From NCBI GenBank assembly GCA_963920635.1, contig OY987299.1, positions 133,669,373 through 133,733,372 of the forward strand: 64,000 bases of DNA, read 5' to 3'. Positions 1 to 11,416 of the stretch are shown in pieces. The position numbers and the translations under genes were made by a program. The notes below the pieces were generated by a model that saw only the letters and a list, made by a program, of their open reading frames with translations, made no database searches and was not told the DNA's origin. The DNA comes from Pseudeuparius sepicola (Eukaryota > Arthropoda > Insecta > Coleoptera > Anthribidae). Every line of letters begins with the position of its first letter. Within the stretch, counting starts at the first letter, position 1.

Positions 1-853
1 AACTTGGCGTGTCACATGAGTGGATGAGTTGTTAAATTTAAGGTTAATATGAAGCTTCTGAGGCCCCCAATTGCGGAGATACAGGGTGTTATTAAAATTA
101 ATTAGTTCAGAAAAATATGAATACCCTGTATAATCGCATTTTTTAAATTTGTTTTGAATGGTAAATTCAATGGTTAACAAAAAGTATCTCTTAGTATTTT
201 TTCATATTCGCAGCCGTTTATTAATTATTTTCAAAGAACGGCAACGCTGCAATGAACAATAGTCACTTTAAGAATAAATCTAGCAATCTGTGATTGTCAA
301 TAATTAAACTTTATTTAACAAAATACAAAAGCAAAAACGATAATAAAAGAAACGTAATGCTATTAGAAAATTAAATTATTAAATGTTCTTTCAATACACG
401 CAACTATGCGTTTCTGCATGTTTATTATTGCCATTGGCAAGTCCATAGCAAAAGTACATATCAGTCAATTCTTCGAATGAAAATATCATTTTTCAAAATA
501 TTGATACTAAAGTGCAAAGTTGACAGCCAAATGATTCAAATAATGCCATGTTTAATTTACATCCACAGATTGTTAGATTTATTCCTAAAATGACTTGTTT
601 ATTGCAGCCCTGCCATTCTTTGAAAATAATTAAGAAACGGCTAAGAATATGAAAAAATACTAAGATATACTTTTTGTTAACCATTGAATTTACCACTCAA
701 AACAAATTAAAAAAATGCGATTATACAGGGTATTCATATTTTTCTGAACTAATTAATTTTAATAACACCCTGTATCTCCGCAATTGGGGGCCTCAGAAGC
801 TTCATATTAACCTTAAATTTGACAGCTCATCCGCTCATGTGACACGCCAAGTT
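1..853. mobile_element. Fold-back (long inverted repeat) element, cut by the window edge
   Basis: Bases 1 to about 305 return as a near-identical reverse complement from about 545 to 853. The outermost bases (AACTTGGCGTGTC at the left, its complement at 841-853) still pair at the window edge, so the true left end may lie outside. The centre (305-545) is AT-rich and has no transposase signal. This is the architecture of a non-autonomous DNA transposon. The small open frames here are by-products of the inverted arms. Confidence 0.75.
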
Positions 854-1819
854 TGAAGAAAATATCTCTTATACTTCTAGAACTACTAAGAAGTATATGT
901 GTATTTTTCTCTAAATTTCTACGCTCTGTATAAAAAAAACTATGGCCCGTAGGAGAAAAAATATATGAAGAAGTGCCCTTATTTTGACTCCAAGATTACG
1001 TGGTTTCATTTTTGACTATCAGTTCAGTTACACCCTGTATGTTTTTTATAAAATAAAATTAAATGACAATAGGCATAAATTTAGCTATTATCATACCACA
1101 ACAAAATGGTAACTAGAAGAACTCTCTATCTAAAAAAATTGTTACATATTTCTAGGAAAAAATCAGTTATCATGAGTTCTTTTAACTTTCTTATTATTAT
1201 TATAAATTAAAAATAAGTTAGATTGGTTTATTTTATCCATGGTGAGAACTTTTGATAACTATGTTCCTGTAACGTACCCTATTTTCAAATCAGTGAGGTG
1301 TTTTTAAATAAGGTTGACACTAAAAACCCCAATTTTTGTTTAAACTATAAAGCGAAGGAAAAAATCCAAGTGATTTCGGTACTTATCTGACAAAAAAAAT
1401 TATAGCTTCAAGCAACGGTAGAACGTCAAAAATAATCCGATTAGCCTGTAGCCCTACTTTCGAGATACACAGGGAGACAAAAAAATAAATTAAAACATTA
1501 TTAAGATGTTGAAATTTAGCAAGCCTTAATGTTTGATATTGTGTTGAAAGCTGGTAGAGTTAAGAAACTGTCTATTTTAATAAATAGTATAAATCAGGTA
1601 AAATACATAACATAAAAAACAGGTCTATGGTAAATTAATATAAAACAAATTTTAAAGGTCTGCTGTTGGAAGTAAATTTTTCCTTCCAGAAAAAGTATTT
1701 TATTTTCAATTTTACTCGTAAATTTTTACTTAAAGAAAAAGTATTTCAATTACTTCCAACCTCGAGGCAAACCTTTTCAATTTATTTTTTTACCATAAAA
1801 CTGTTTTTGATACGTTATC
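854..1819. other. AT-rich noncoding stretch, nothing recognised
   Basis: No coding exon, RNA gene or clear element boundary is visible. It probably belongs to the upstream intron or flank of the pasiflora-like gene whose last exon starts at 7849. Confidence 0.4.
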
Positions 1820-2568
1820 TACAGTGTGTCCCAATTTGATACTGGGCACCTCAGAAATATATATGAAGGACAAGGAAAACAAATGGTCTCTAATTTTTTA
1901 TTGGTAGTCCCAAGGGAGAGTATCTCATAGAAGGTTGTATTTGGATGGATTAATTATTGCATGGCCTGCTATGATTTTTTTAAAGTAGCTAATTTTCAAG
2001 AAATCCTATTAGGAATTTTTTCACGACAAAATGTTATTAAGAAAACTTGTTCAGAATGAAAAACTGAGTAGATTTGCAAAATTTCAAATGTCTAGGCCTA
2101 CTTTGATTTTTAGCTTTTTCTCCTTTTTCTCCCACTTTTTTCTTAGAAATGTGTCCTTTCTGGAGCTTTCACGTCAAAATATTATTAAGGAAACTTGATC
2201 ATCGTGAAAAAATAAAATTTCGACGTGAAAGCTTCAGAAATAACACTTTTCTAAGAAAAAAATGGGAGATAAATCTAAAAATCAAAGTAGGTCCAGACTT
2301 TTGAAATTTTGCGAATCTACTCAGTTTTTCATTCTGAATAAGTTTTCTTAATAACAATTTGTCGTAAAAAAAAAACTCTAATGGGGTTTCTTGAAAATTT
2401 GCTATTTTAAAAAATCATAGCAGGCCATGAAATAATTACCCCATCCAAATACCACCACCTATGAGATACTTTCCCTTGGTACTACCAATAAAAAAAATAG
2501 AGACCATTTGTTTTCCTTGCCCTTCATATATTTCTGAGGTGTCCAGTATCAAATTGGGACACACCGTA
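1820..2568. mobile_element. TA-flanked long-hairpin element (Tc1/mariner-type MITE)
   Basis: The left end TACAGTGTGTCCCAATTTG and the right end at 2550-2568 are reverse complements, and the arms remain complementary over almost the whole 749 bp, folding near 2200. The ends begin and finish with TA, as expected for Tc1/mariner-type insertion. No transposase is encoded. A truncated second copy lies at 10710-11187. Confidence 0.8.
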
Positions 2569-2970
2569 TGTTACCTGATCTATACCATTTATTAGACAAA
2601 AAGAAATATACTAGCTTGAGCCCTGAGGATGGTAATAAAATATACCGAAACGTCGTCAATAAATTTTAAAATTTCCAGTTTCTTATAACCGAAAATCCCA
2701 CCAGCATTCAACACTTTATTCAATTTTTCATTTTGTTAACGCTTTCTTCAATGAATTTTACTGTCTTACACTATTTGATTGACCTTTATTTTTTGCTACC
2801 TTGATTTTGTTTCCGACCTTCATTTTTTTCAGTTCATCTTAAAATGTGTAGAATTAACTCGAAACAAAAAAAAACAATCTTCAGGTTGCTTTAAGAAATG
2901 GCACTGACCATGGATTCTTCACTATTATGACCACAAAAACAGTTCATCAAGCATAGCACATTTCATGGCC

Positions 2971-3565
2971 TATTAGTTTTTTTGTTAATTCGATTAGTTC
3001 AGTTGGTTAATCAGGTGTAACGTACACACAAGCAGAAAATATGCCCATAAAACAGTTTAATAACAATAAATTGAAAATAAAATATTTCTAATCATGCTAG
3101 ATCTATTTACATTCAAATTTTGGTTTATGTCAATGACATCAAAACCTATAGACGTGGTGCCCCATTGTTAAAATGCCCTTTATTTTGACTCCAAGATTAA
3201 ATACATCCATACTACTCTAAAAACATGCTACAAACAAAGAGAGAAGTCAACCGTCAACCAACTATACACCCGGTGATTCCCGGTTATAGTTCCTCCAGAA
3301 TCACACTTAGATATCGCATGTTTTTTCTTGTTTGGGGGCGCCGGAAGCATCGGAACCTCACCTGAAGACTCGGGGGATGGTCTAACGACGCCAGCCTCCG
3401 AGCCCAGAGTCGAAATAAGTTCGCTACGACTCGACAAAAAGGGGCAATTTCTGACAATCTCGCGACATTTTCGGAATAATTTAATGGAGCGCTTAGATTG
3501 TGATTAGTTCTGGGCGTCAAGCGTTTATCAAAACAAACCTGTCTATAGGTTCTGACGTCATTGGT
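2971..3565. repeat. Dispersed inverted-terminus repeat, copy 1
   Basis: The sequence is shared with 10184-10687 (same orientation) and, for its second half, with 33974-34388 (reverse orientation). The core runs between CAAAACCTATAGACGTGG near 3139 and its inverted partner near 3540-3562 (TATAGGTTCTGACGTCA). Copy 1 keeps a GC-rich block (3330-3410) that copy 2 has lost. Open frames that look conserved between copies are part of the repeat, not a host gene. Confidence 0.75.
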
Positions 3566-3974
3566 TTATGTACTTATCTACATGTTTACTTAGACTTCAA
3601 AGTTAGCAATCAAGCAGTGAAAAAAATTGCTTGTAGCACAGAATAAATAGCTTTGTAACAGAAGCCTCCTTACGGACATGTGTCAAAAATAAGCGAGTCT
3701 CCATTTCAATTTACAATTTACAGATAGACGGACAGTATTTTAAGCATAAATTTGGTTCTAATACAATCTCTTTGCTATGTAGATTAACGTAAAATCAAAT
3801 AAAATGCACATTATTAATGTCTTTAGAAGATATTTCGCTAAAAAGCGAGTCTTCTTTTGACATGTCGCTGAGGAATTGTCCGTATTACTTGTTAGTCTGT
3901 GCTTGTAGTCTTTTTCGAACAGTTTTATCTATTATTGATTTTTTTTTATTTAGAAGCTTGTACCAGTATCGTTT
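3566..3974. other. Noncoding stretch, nothing recognised
   Basis: AT-rich sequence between two repeats with no gene or element ends visible. Confidence 0.35.
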
Positions 3975-4782
3975 GGCTATGCCAGGGACTCTTTAAAATA
4001 AGGGGGCCCTGCATTATACTTTCCAAAATTTATTTACTCTTTCATCATTCTAATGGTATCAGTGATGCCAAGTATGCCATTTTATTGGAGAATCTATGAA
4101 TATAATAGGTACATTGATTAATAATGGTTTCCATGATTTCTAAAAATTAGACTTTACAATGTTGTGTCTACAATTACAGAATATGGCAACTGTCAAATGT
4201 CAAATGAAACAAATTTATTGTATAGTTGAAATTCTTTAATCACATCTGAGTATCTGGAAGTTAGAAAACTTAAAAATTGTGAATATGATGGGAAATTTTT
4301 TGCCTCCTTTAGAATCTATGGCACTATCTATCACATAAAACCCTTGCTTATGGAATCCCTAGTTAGCCAATGTGTGACAGAATCATAAGGATACGAGAGC
4401 AATATTGGATACAAGCAACAGATGGCGCCAAAAATTAAAGTGGTCCAGTCATTGTCTACTAATTTTCTACTATTAAAATCTACCAAAAAAACAGCTGGCC
4501 AACTTTATTTTTTGCAAAATCTGTCCCCTGTATCTACTATATTTCTGTCATGTCCATATGTCAGTGTCAGACATTGGCTAACCCAGCTAACCAACAACTG
4601 TTTTTTTTTTATGTCAAAATACCGTTATAGTTATAACTCCATAACGTTAGGAAAATCACGTTAAACTAACGCTATAATTATGACAAAAAGTCCGGTAGAG
4701 TGACGTTAATATCCTGACGTAGAAATAACCTCATAAACTTAACGTAGATAATATAACCTCATATAAAATAAAATTTGCACAA

Positions 4783-4854
4783 GAACACCAGGGTTCGAAC
4801 CTACGAACATGGGAATTAATGTCGACGCTCTTACCAACTAAGCTATCGAAGCAC
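4783..4854 (-). repeat. tRNA-like (SINE-type) sequence with A and B boxes
   Basis: Read on the minus strand it has an A box (TAGCTTAGTTGGTAAGAGCG) followed by a B box (GGTTCGAACCC), in tRNA-like order and spacing. The anticodon and acceptor stems do not close properly, so a working tRNA is unlikely. The homologous sequence at 56254-56327 lies in the other copy of the same element, so it travels with the transposon as a tRNA-derived module. Confidence 0.6.
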
Positions 4855-5025
4855 ATGAAAAATATTGCCTAAAACAGTGTAAGCTAGAATCTCGATGACG
4901 TCACAGAAATAAATAGAAATAAAATAAGGGGTGCCTAAAAATTTATGTAACGGAGGGGACAAAGCCAAAAGGATCTTAATCGTCTCAGGATAGGACTCTA
5001 TTGTGATTTCCCAAAAACCTTGGTC

Positions 5026-5074
5026 ATTGAGTAAAAGAATATATATTTTAAAATATATATTTTTCTACTCAATG
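5026..5074. mobile_element. 49-bp perfect-arm palindrome flanked by 8-bp repeats
   Basis: The insert reads ATTGAGTA...TACTCAAT with an AT-only centre and folds almost completely. It is bounded by CCTTGGTC at 5018-5025 and again at 5075-5082. The homologous sequence in the sister copy (55472-55490, reverse orientation) has only one such octamer and lacks the palindrome, so this is a clean insertion with target duplication. Confidence 0.75.
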
Positions 5075-5748
5075 CCTTGGTCCAAGTTTTATTATTCGGG
5101 AGTATCTGTACCGTAGTAATAACGTAATATTGACGCTAGTTTTATTACTTATTTTTATTATGTCATTTTTGATGTATTTATAAAGTTATATTTCCATAAA
5201 TTGAGCTACGTATTTGTTACGTTATTAAAATAACGCGTTATAGGTAATTCGGGGTTAGCTGGGTATCGTAGTGTAGTAATGATCTAATATTAACGCTTCG
5301 TACTTTTTATGTTATAAAAATACGTTAAATTGACGTTATACATCAAATGTGGTTAACGATGCCGAAATAATGACGTTATTTTAACGCTACTCTAGAAACG
5401 TAATTTCTTTATGTATTTTTTATGTTATTAAAATACGTTAAATTGACGTTATACGTCAAATGTGGTTAACTGGGAACTAGAGTATCCATAAACAAGGATA
5501 AAACCTGATGGCAGTAGGACACTGACATATAACATAACCTTGTACCAGCCCACTTATGTGGTCTCCTTGGAGCATACAGAAAACAAACTTCCCCTCAAGG
5601 CTTCATTTTCCCTATGTGACAGACTGTGTAATGCTGGGTCCCCTTATTTTAAAGAGTCCCTGGGCTATGCTGGTACTTTATTATTATTAATTCCTTTATT
5701 AGTCCCAAAAAATATATACATTTTATATAGGGACACCTCTGCCCTTAA

Positions 5749-6134
5749 GACTGAATGTACACCACGTGCGTGTGGTGATTCAACATTTTGACCCATAAAA
5801 TGGCTTTTTTCGATCTGTAGCGAGCAACACGCATAATTTTAAACTTTTGATCAATACAAATTTTAATCTAAGTAATTACTCACATTTTGTGACAAATATT
5901 ATTTAAAAATATTTATCACAATGGCAGTTATTAGCATTTACGCAAAAAGCCTAATAACGGCCACTGTGATAAATATTTTTAATTAATTTTTGTCTCAAAA
6001 TGTGAGCAATTACTTAGATTAAAATTTGTATTGACCAAAAGTTTAAAATTATGCGTGTTGCTCGCTACAGATCGAAAAAAGCCCTTTTATGGGTCAAAAT
6101 GTTGAATCACCACATACGTGCTGTACATTGAGCC
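5749..6134. mobile_element. TTAA-flanked palindromic MITE (piggyBac-like)
   Basis: A 386-bp inverted repeat is flanked on each side by TTAA (5745-5748, 6135-6138). The ends are GACTGAATGTACA and the complement of GGCTCAATGTACA. The arms are complementary nearly to the centre at about 5945. TTAA target duplications indicate mobilisation by a piggyBac-type transposase; none is encoded here. Confidence 0.8.
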
Positions 6135-6138
6135 TTAA

Positions 6139-6510
6139 ATAAATTAATTAAGTGCTCATAATACGTTATGCAACTAACATTCACCAAAAAACACTAAAAA
6201 TAAATACATACAGTAGTATAATATAATTATTAATGAAATAAATTATCCTGATTCAATTATCATTTTTTAGGTTACTCTTAAATTTCTTATATTCTTTATC
6301 TTTTAAACTATTAGGTAAATTATTATAAAGTTTAATACCATCATAAAGGAAGCAATCAATTCCAAATTGAGAATACATACGGGGTGCATCTATATTCATT
6401 CTATATCGAGTGCTATATGGATGTATTTTACAACAAACATCTACAGTTATACAAGAATGTTTTTTAGATGTATATATTTGATGTATGAAATTATTTACTG
6501 GAAAAGCATA
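6139..6510. other. AT-rich spacer, nothing recognised
   Basis: No coding potential or element boundary seen between the TTAA MITE and the next hairpin element. Confidence 0.35.
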
Positions 6511-7763
6511 TACAGTGTGTCCCGTTTTTCATGTTAACACCCCTGAAAATCTAAGTAGGCTGAAGGAATTGAACGGGGCAATTTTTTTTTATAGATATGT
6601 CCCTGAAAGGTCATCATTTGCGAAGTATTGGTTTGGCATTGCCGCGAAAGCCTGGCCTACTGCGATTTTTTAAATGGGTGCGTTTTTCGAAAAACCATAT
6701 TAGGCATATTTTTATTTAAAATCTGACGCCACAGCGTTAGTCAGGACACACCGAAACCCCCATATACCAAATTTGAACAAAAAATATACAGGGAGTTCCA
6801 TTCTGGAGGGTGTCAAAGTTGAGCAAAATAGGAATTTTAAAGGCATCTGGCGAGTCAAGTGTGCCATGGAATTACCTCAAAACAGTTGAATGGTCAATAG
6901 GACCACTCAAGGTGTTGGTGTGCAAAGGTCCAATACAAAATATACAGAGTGTTCTTATTCGTGCCATCTCAAAATACTGAATTTTTGGAACTTTATAAAG
7001 GACAAAAATCGAGTATATCAAAACCGCTCCACACACTATAAATGAACTAAATCTAAAAAATACAGAAGCCTGCCAGCTAGTAAGTCCATATCAGTTCAGG
7101 TGGCTGGTGTGCCACAACAGGAAACGCATAGAAAATGTATCATCTTAGACAGTGACTTTGTTGAAAAAGTCCAATATTTTAAATTGTTTTTATATGTTAG
7201 TTGGCATTTCGTAAAGAAATACATCGCTTTTGTGTTTATCAATATTTTTTCAATGGTTCCAGAGCACTCTTGATCCGTATAAGTTTCATAAAATTTCAGG
7301 ATTTTGAGATGGCACAGACAAGAACATTCTGTATATTTTGAATTGGACCTTTGCACACCGACACCTTGAGTGGTCCTATTAACCATTTAACTGTTTTGAG
7401 GGGATTCCATGGCACACTTGAATTTGCAGGTGCCTTTAAAATTCCTATTTTGCTCAACTTTGACACCCTGCAGAATGGAACTCCCTGTATACTTTTTGTT
7501 CACATTTGGTATATGGGGATTTTGGTGTGTCCTGATTAACGCTGTGGTGTCAGATTTTAAATAAAAAAATACCTAATATGGTTTTTCGAAAAACGCACCC
7601 CTTTAAAAAATCGCAGTAGGCCAGGCTTTCGCGGCAATGCCAAACCAATACTTCGCAAATGACGACCTTTCAGGGACACATCTATAAAAAAATTGCCCCG
7701 TTCAATTCCTTCAGCCTACTTGGATTTTCAGGGGTGTTAACATGAAAAACGGGACACACTGTA
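6511..7763. mobile_element. Long-hairpin TA-flanked element just upstream of a coding exon
   Basis: The left end TACAGTGTGTCCCG and the right end CGGGACACACTGTA are inverted, with arms of roughly 550-600 bp complementary throughout. The internal phrase TATACAGGGAGTTCC also occurs in both arms. Its right end lies only 85 bp before the splice acceptor of the exon at 7849. A decayed, partial copy is at 37849-38640. Confidence 0.82.
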
Positions 7764-7848
7764 TATTGCTAATGGACATAATTTTGTATTTTTCACCATT
7801 TTCGATAAGATTTAAACTTGAGATTTGCACACCTAACCTTACTTTCAG

Positions 7849-8276
7849 GTTACGACGAGATCCGAGGCTTCCTCCAGCCGAGTTTCATGATCGCCACCCA
7901 ATTTTTCTTCACGCTCGCCTTCATAACCGTCCTCATCAGCATGATCTTGACCCTGATGTACTTCCTGTGCTTCGGCCCCGACATGGAACAGTACGTCCTC
8001 CTGATCCAGCTCAACGCGATATTCCTATTGGTGGGCGGCATCACGGGCGGCATCGCTGTCGTCGTGTTCGCCTCGCTGGCCAACACGCACGGCTGGATCC
8101 CCGGCCACGAGAACAACTTCTTCGGCTGGTCGTTCGCGTTGGCCTGCATTGGGGTCGTGGCGAGTCTGGTCGCGTCGAGTCTGTTCTTTGTCGACGCGAA
8201 CGTGCAGAAAAGGAAGAAGGAGAAGCTGCGCGATTCGCAGATGAGGATAGAGCTGTCCCACGAGGGTAAAATGTAA
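7849..8276 (+). CDS. Pasiflora-like claudin-type membrane protein, last coding exon
   Basis: This exon encodes the final 142 residues of a four-pass membrane protein. The acceptor is a pyrimidine-rich TTACTTTCAG at 7839-7848; the exon opens in phase 1 (G|GT, giving Gly) and ends in TAA at 8274-8276. Three hydrophobic segments are visible: FMIATQFFFTLAFITVLI..., YVLLIQLNAIFLLVGGITGG... and FFGWSFALACIGVVASL.... A basic and acidic tail, KRKKEKLRDSQMRIELSHEG, follows. The pattern matches transmembrane segments 2-4 of insect pasiflora-type proteins, which act in septate junctions and epithelial barriers. The first transmembrane segment and first extracellular loop must lie in upstream exons that I cannot find in 1-7848. 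Codon third positions are strongly GC, unlike the surrounding DNA, supporting a live gene. A frame starting before the acceptor (7818) is intron read-through. Assignment to a particular paralogue is inference. Confidence 0.85.
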
Positions 8277-8873
8277 GGTTACGTTTTTTTTTTTTTGTAA
8301 ATTCTATCCGTCCGAAACTCAGTACCACTGTAAAAGTGCCTAATATGGTGTTCATTTAGAGAAGTAAGGTAAAGGTACAATTCGCTAGAGTCATGATGGA
8401 ATAGAAATGGTGAAATGAGTTTAATTTACAAGTTCAAGGTCACTTCTGCCAAAAATCTACATTTCTAAAATTGTTTTATTTTCACGATAAGACCTTGAAA
8501 AAATATGTTCAAAGAAATAGGCGAATAACTCTCAATATCTGACTCTGGCTTAATTATCATTAGTTCTAAATATTCTAAAAGCATTTGCATTCCAAAATTG
8601 AAAAAAAAGTCCGTCTATGAATGATATTTTACAATTTATAGTTATACATTTTTTTATTATAATTTACGTATTTTTATATATGTATCTATAATGTTGATTT
8701 GAAGCATTGTTTTATATTAAATTTTACAAGTTTTTTAGATATAAACTGGATTTTACCCAGCTATATTGTTTTTATGTAATTTACAAATGTTTTAAATTTG
8801 TAACAATGATGAACTACAACCACAATTAATTATTGTTGTAAGTAGACGTAGGTTTTATAGTTTATAAGCTTAT

Positions 8874-8879
8874 AATAAA
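8874..8879 (+). promoter_or_regulatory. Candidate polyadenylation signal of the first pasiflora-like gene
   Basis: AATAAA lies about 600 bases after the stop at 8276, in AT-rich 3' UTR-like sequence. It is the first canonical hexamer I noticed downstream, but the site is not proven. Confidence 0.4.
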
Positions 8880-9379
8880 AATTGACATTTTATATATGCC
8901 TTTAATTTGTCTGAAAACCACTTCTCTAATGGTGAATAATTCACTTAAACTTTTTGAAACAAAATAGGAGTCCAAACTTAAAAAAATTCGGAGAAATGAA
9001 ACAAAAAATAAACACTTATAGTAAAATCGGGCAACTCTTACGCCTGGAGTAAACAAGAGCACATGGGTTGAAATATCTGCCATAGCCGCACGGAGGTACG
9101 ACCTTTATTTAATTTTAGTCTTACAATTGTGAACATCAAAATATTTCAGATAAGAATTATTGGCTTAATTAAAATGGTTCAAAACATCGATAAAATTATT
9201 TGTGGCAGTGTCTAAATAGCTGAAAACAACAAGATAAAACCGAATATCTACACTTCTGCGATCGAGCACGTCCCTGTTGCCAAGTCGGGTGAAATTTTAT
9301 AGCCTACCGACCAATCGCGCATCGTCATTGAACATGTGGTTTTATTTACATGAGGCGTACGGATTGCTCGATTTTAGAA
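8880..9379. other. Intergenic AT-rich sequence
   Basis: No gene is visible between the two pasiflora-like genes here. It runs into dispersed repeats from about 9380. Confidence 0.35.
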
Positions 9380-10127
9380 TAGAACATATAAAAAAATTCT
9401 GCGCACCTATTCGCGCAGCCGCCATGTGGGAATAGATTCTGTCAAATCGGTGCAGTGTCGGGGCGATTGGGCAGTTCTTTATTGGCTGTATGAGAAAAAT
9501 TACAGTGCCGTGGAGTGTGCTTTTTTGTAAATTGTGCTTTGTGCTAGTATCTTTAAATAAAGAATCCCAGGAAGGAGTCAAAGCTGCTTGTGCTTATCAC
9601 ACACTATATACTTTACTAATACTACTCTGTATTTCTGAATTGATTTTCCCGACTACACCTCTGACTTCTATTCCACCAATATGGCTCAAGGTCATTAAAT
9701 TTGCGGATGATGTCTCAAGAGTAAGTTATACTCTGGTTGTTTTATATGCATATAAAACAACAAGCAGTCAATTTAGCCAAGGCGGGAAAATTCCGCGCAG
9801 CCGTTCGCGCAGCTGCCATTTGGGAATAGAATCTGTCAAATAGACGCAGCGTCGGGGCGGTTGGGCAGTTCGTTAGCGGCTGTATTCGAGGTAATGCAGT
9901 GGCGTAGAGTGTGCGTTTTGAAGTGTAGAATATCTACTGTTCTAAGTTCTTAATATTGTTATGTTATCCTGGCGAAGAATGTAAACAAACATACACTGTG
10001 CCTATATGGAGTCATCAGTAGAAATATATTTTATTTGTACCTTGTACCTGTTCTCTAAAACCCTCAATAGCAGTATTCGATAGGCAGAAGAAAATGTTAT
10101 ATAAATCGTTTGAAATGACCTAAAACC
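9380..10127. repeat. Dispersed repeat with recurrent CGCGCAGCCGCCAT block
   Basis: The block around 9390-9490 (bottom-strand copies of GGAATAGA.TCTGTCAAAT) recurs at 9790-9890 and at 21500-21600. From about 10050 the sequence (CAATAGCAGTATTC..., TTATATAAATCGTTTGAAA) is paralogous to 21610-21690. The long open frame at 9490-9843 lies inside this repeat and is not a convincing gene. Confidence 0.55.
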
Positions 10128-10687
10128 AATGACGACAAAACTTATAGACGTGGTTCCCCATTGTTAAAATGTATAGTAGTTTTTTTTGTTAATTTGATTA
10201 GTTCAGTTGGTTAATCAGGTGTAACGTACACACAAGCAGAAAATATGCCCATAAAACAGTTTAATAACAATAAATTGAAAATAAAATATTTCTAATCATG
10301 CTAGACGTATTTACATTCAAATTTTGGTTTATGTCAATGACGTCAAAACCTATAGACGTGGTGCCGCATTGTTAAAATGCCCTTTATTTTGATTCCAAGA
10401 TTAAATATATCCATACTACTCTAAAAACATGCTACAAACAAAGGCAGAAAGTCAACCATCAACCAACTATACACCCGGTGATTCCCGGTTATAGTTCCTC
10501 CAGAATCACACTTAGATATCGCATGTTTTTGAGTCGAAATAAGTTCGCTACGGCTCGACAAAAAAGGGCAATTTCTGACAATCTCGCGACATTTCCGGAA
10601 TAATTTAATGGAGCGCTTAGATTGTGATTAGTTCTGGGCGTCGAGCGTTTATCAAAACAAACCTGTCTATAGGTTATGACGTCATTG
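10128..10687. mobile_element. Dispersed inverted-terminus repeat, copy 2, with 9-bp target duplication
   Basis: The ends AATGACGACAAAACTTATAG and the complement of TATAGGTTATGACGTCATTG are inverted. CCTAAAACC flanks it on both sides (10119-10127 and 10688-10696), while the paralogous locus at 21670-21690 carries one copy only. A 9-bp duplication suggests a Mutator-like (MULE) MITE. The element is related to 2971-3565 and 33974-34388 but lacks their GC-rich block. Confidence 0.7.
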
Positions 10688-10709
10688 CCTAAAACCGGTT
10701 TTGTAATAT

Positions 10710-11187
10710 TACAGTGTGTCCCAATTTGATACTGGACACCTCAGAAATATATGAAGGTCAAGAAAAACAAATTGTCTCTATTTTTTTTATTAGTAGTACC
10801 AAGGGAGAGTATCCCATAGGCGGTGGTATTTGAATGGGATAATTATTTCGTTGCCGGCTATGATTTTTTAAAATAGCAAATTTTCAAGAAACCCCATTAG
10901 GGATTTTTTTACGACAAAATGTTATTAAGAAAACTTGTTCAGAATGAAAAACTGAATAGATTCGCAAAATTTCAAAAGGCTGGGCCTAACTTTGATTTTT
11001 AGATTTATCTCCCACTTTTTTCTTAGAAAAGTGTTCTTTCTGGAGCTTTCACGTAAAAATTTTATTTTTTCACGATGATCAAGTTTCCTTAATAATATTT
11101 TGACGTGAAAGCTCCAGAAGGGACACATTTCTAAGAAAAAAGTGGAAGAAAAAGGCGAAAAAGCTAAAAATCAAAGTAGAATAAAAA
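10710..11187. mobile_element. Truncated copy of the TACAGTGTGTCCCAATTTG hairpin element
   Basis: The left terminus is intact and follows the sequence of 1820-2568, with the central part in the opposite orientation. The right arm is missing beyond about 11187, so the copy is truncated or deleted together with its flank. Confidence 0.7.
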
Positions 11188-11345
11188 ATTCAAGTTGTCT
11201 GGATGATAAGTATACCTATAGTATAGGTATAAACAAATTTAATTTTAAAAGAAATGGCTTGTGGCATATGGGGCAAAATGCTTTGGTAATTGGCAACACC
11301 AAAGTAGTTTCCAATATCTAATGGAAATTGTGTATGGGTCTTTCG

Positions 11346-11416
11346 GAGGTGTGCAGACCACGACAGGTACCTGTTTCGGGCTTGTTGGCCCTCATCAGGC
11401 AGACGTAGCGCACCTC
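11346..11416 (-). ncRNA. Type I hammerhead ribozyme (complete, minus strand)
   Basis: This is the same ribozyme as at 12034-12104, read on the opposite strand. The CTGATGA core, GGGC/GCCC stem II, GAAA, five-pair stem III and GTC cleavage triplet are all intact. Outer stem I carries one substitution (GAGGTGCGC against GCACACCTC), which leaves one mismatch in the nine-pair stem. Predicted cleavage lies between 11362 and 11361 on the minus strand. Confidence 0.85.

Larger units (their letters stand above)
4582..5474. mobile_element. Nested element with CCCAGCTAACCA ends and a tRNA-like core
   Basis: The left end CCCAGCTAACCA is matched by inverted ends GGTTAGCTGGG at 5263 and GGTTAACTGGG at 5474, so the right terminus is present twice. 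Subterminal DNA is rich in ACGTTA-type words. The interior contains a minus-strand tRNA-like sequence. The hAT interior at 61120-61160 runs through the same point without this block, showing that it is a later insertion. A second copy in reverse orientation spans 55136-56522. Confidence 0.7.
3983..5662. mobile_element. Non-autonomous hAT element with exact 8-bp target duplication
   Basis: The element starts CAGGGACTCTTTAAAATAAG and ends with the complement ...AAGAGTCCCTG. It is flanked on both sides by GGCTATGC (3975-3982 and 5663-5670), an exact 8-bp duplication. CAGGG...CCCTG ends and 8-bp duplications are hAT hallmarks. No transposase frame survives. Related copies: 46866-47897 (complete), 45600-about 45840 (left part) and 60895-61170 (interior). 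About 900 bp of its length is another element inserted at 4582. Confidence 0.88.

Noticed and set aside
3284..3520. Frame shared with 33861-34235 (NLSAPLNYSENVARLSEIAP...)
   Set aside because: Identity comes from dispersed repeat copies; the third copy carries an internal deletion and no domain is seen.
4783..4854. Functional tRNA gene
   Set aside because: A and B boxes are good but the anticodon and acceptor stems fail to close, and the sequence is duplicated with its transposon.
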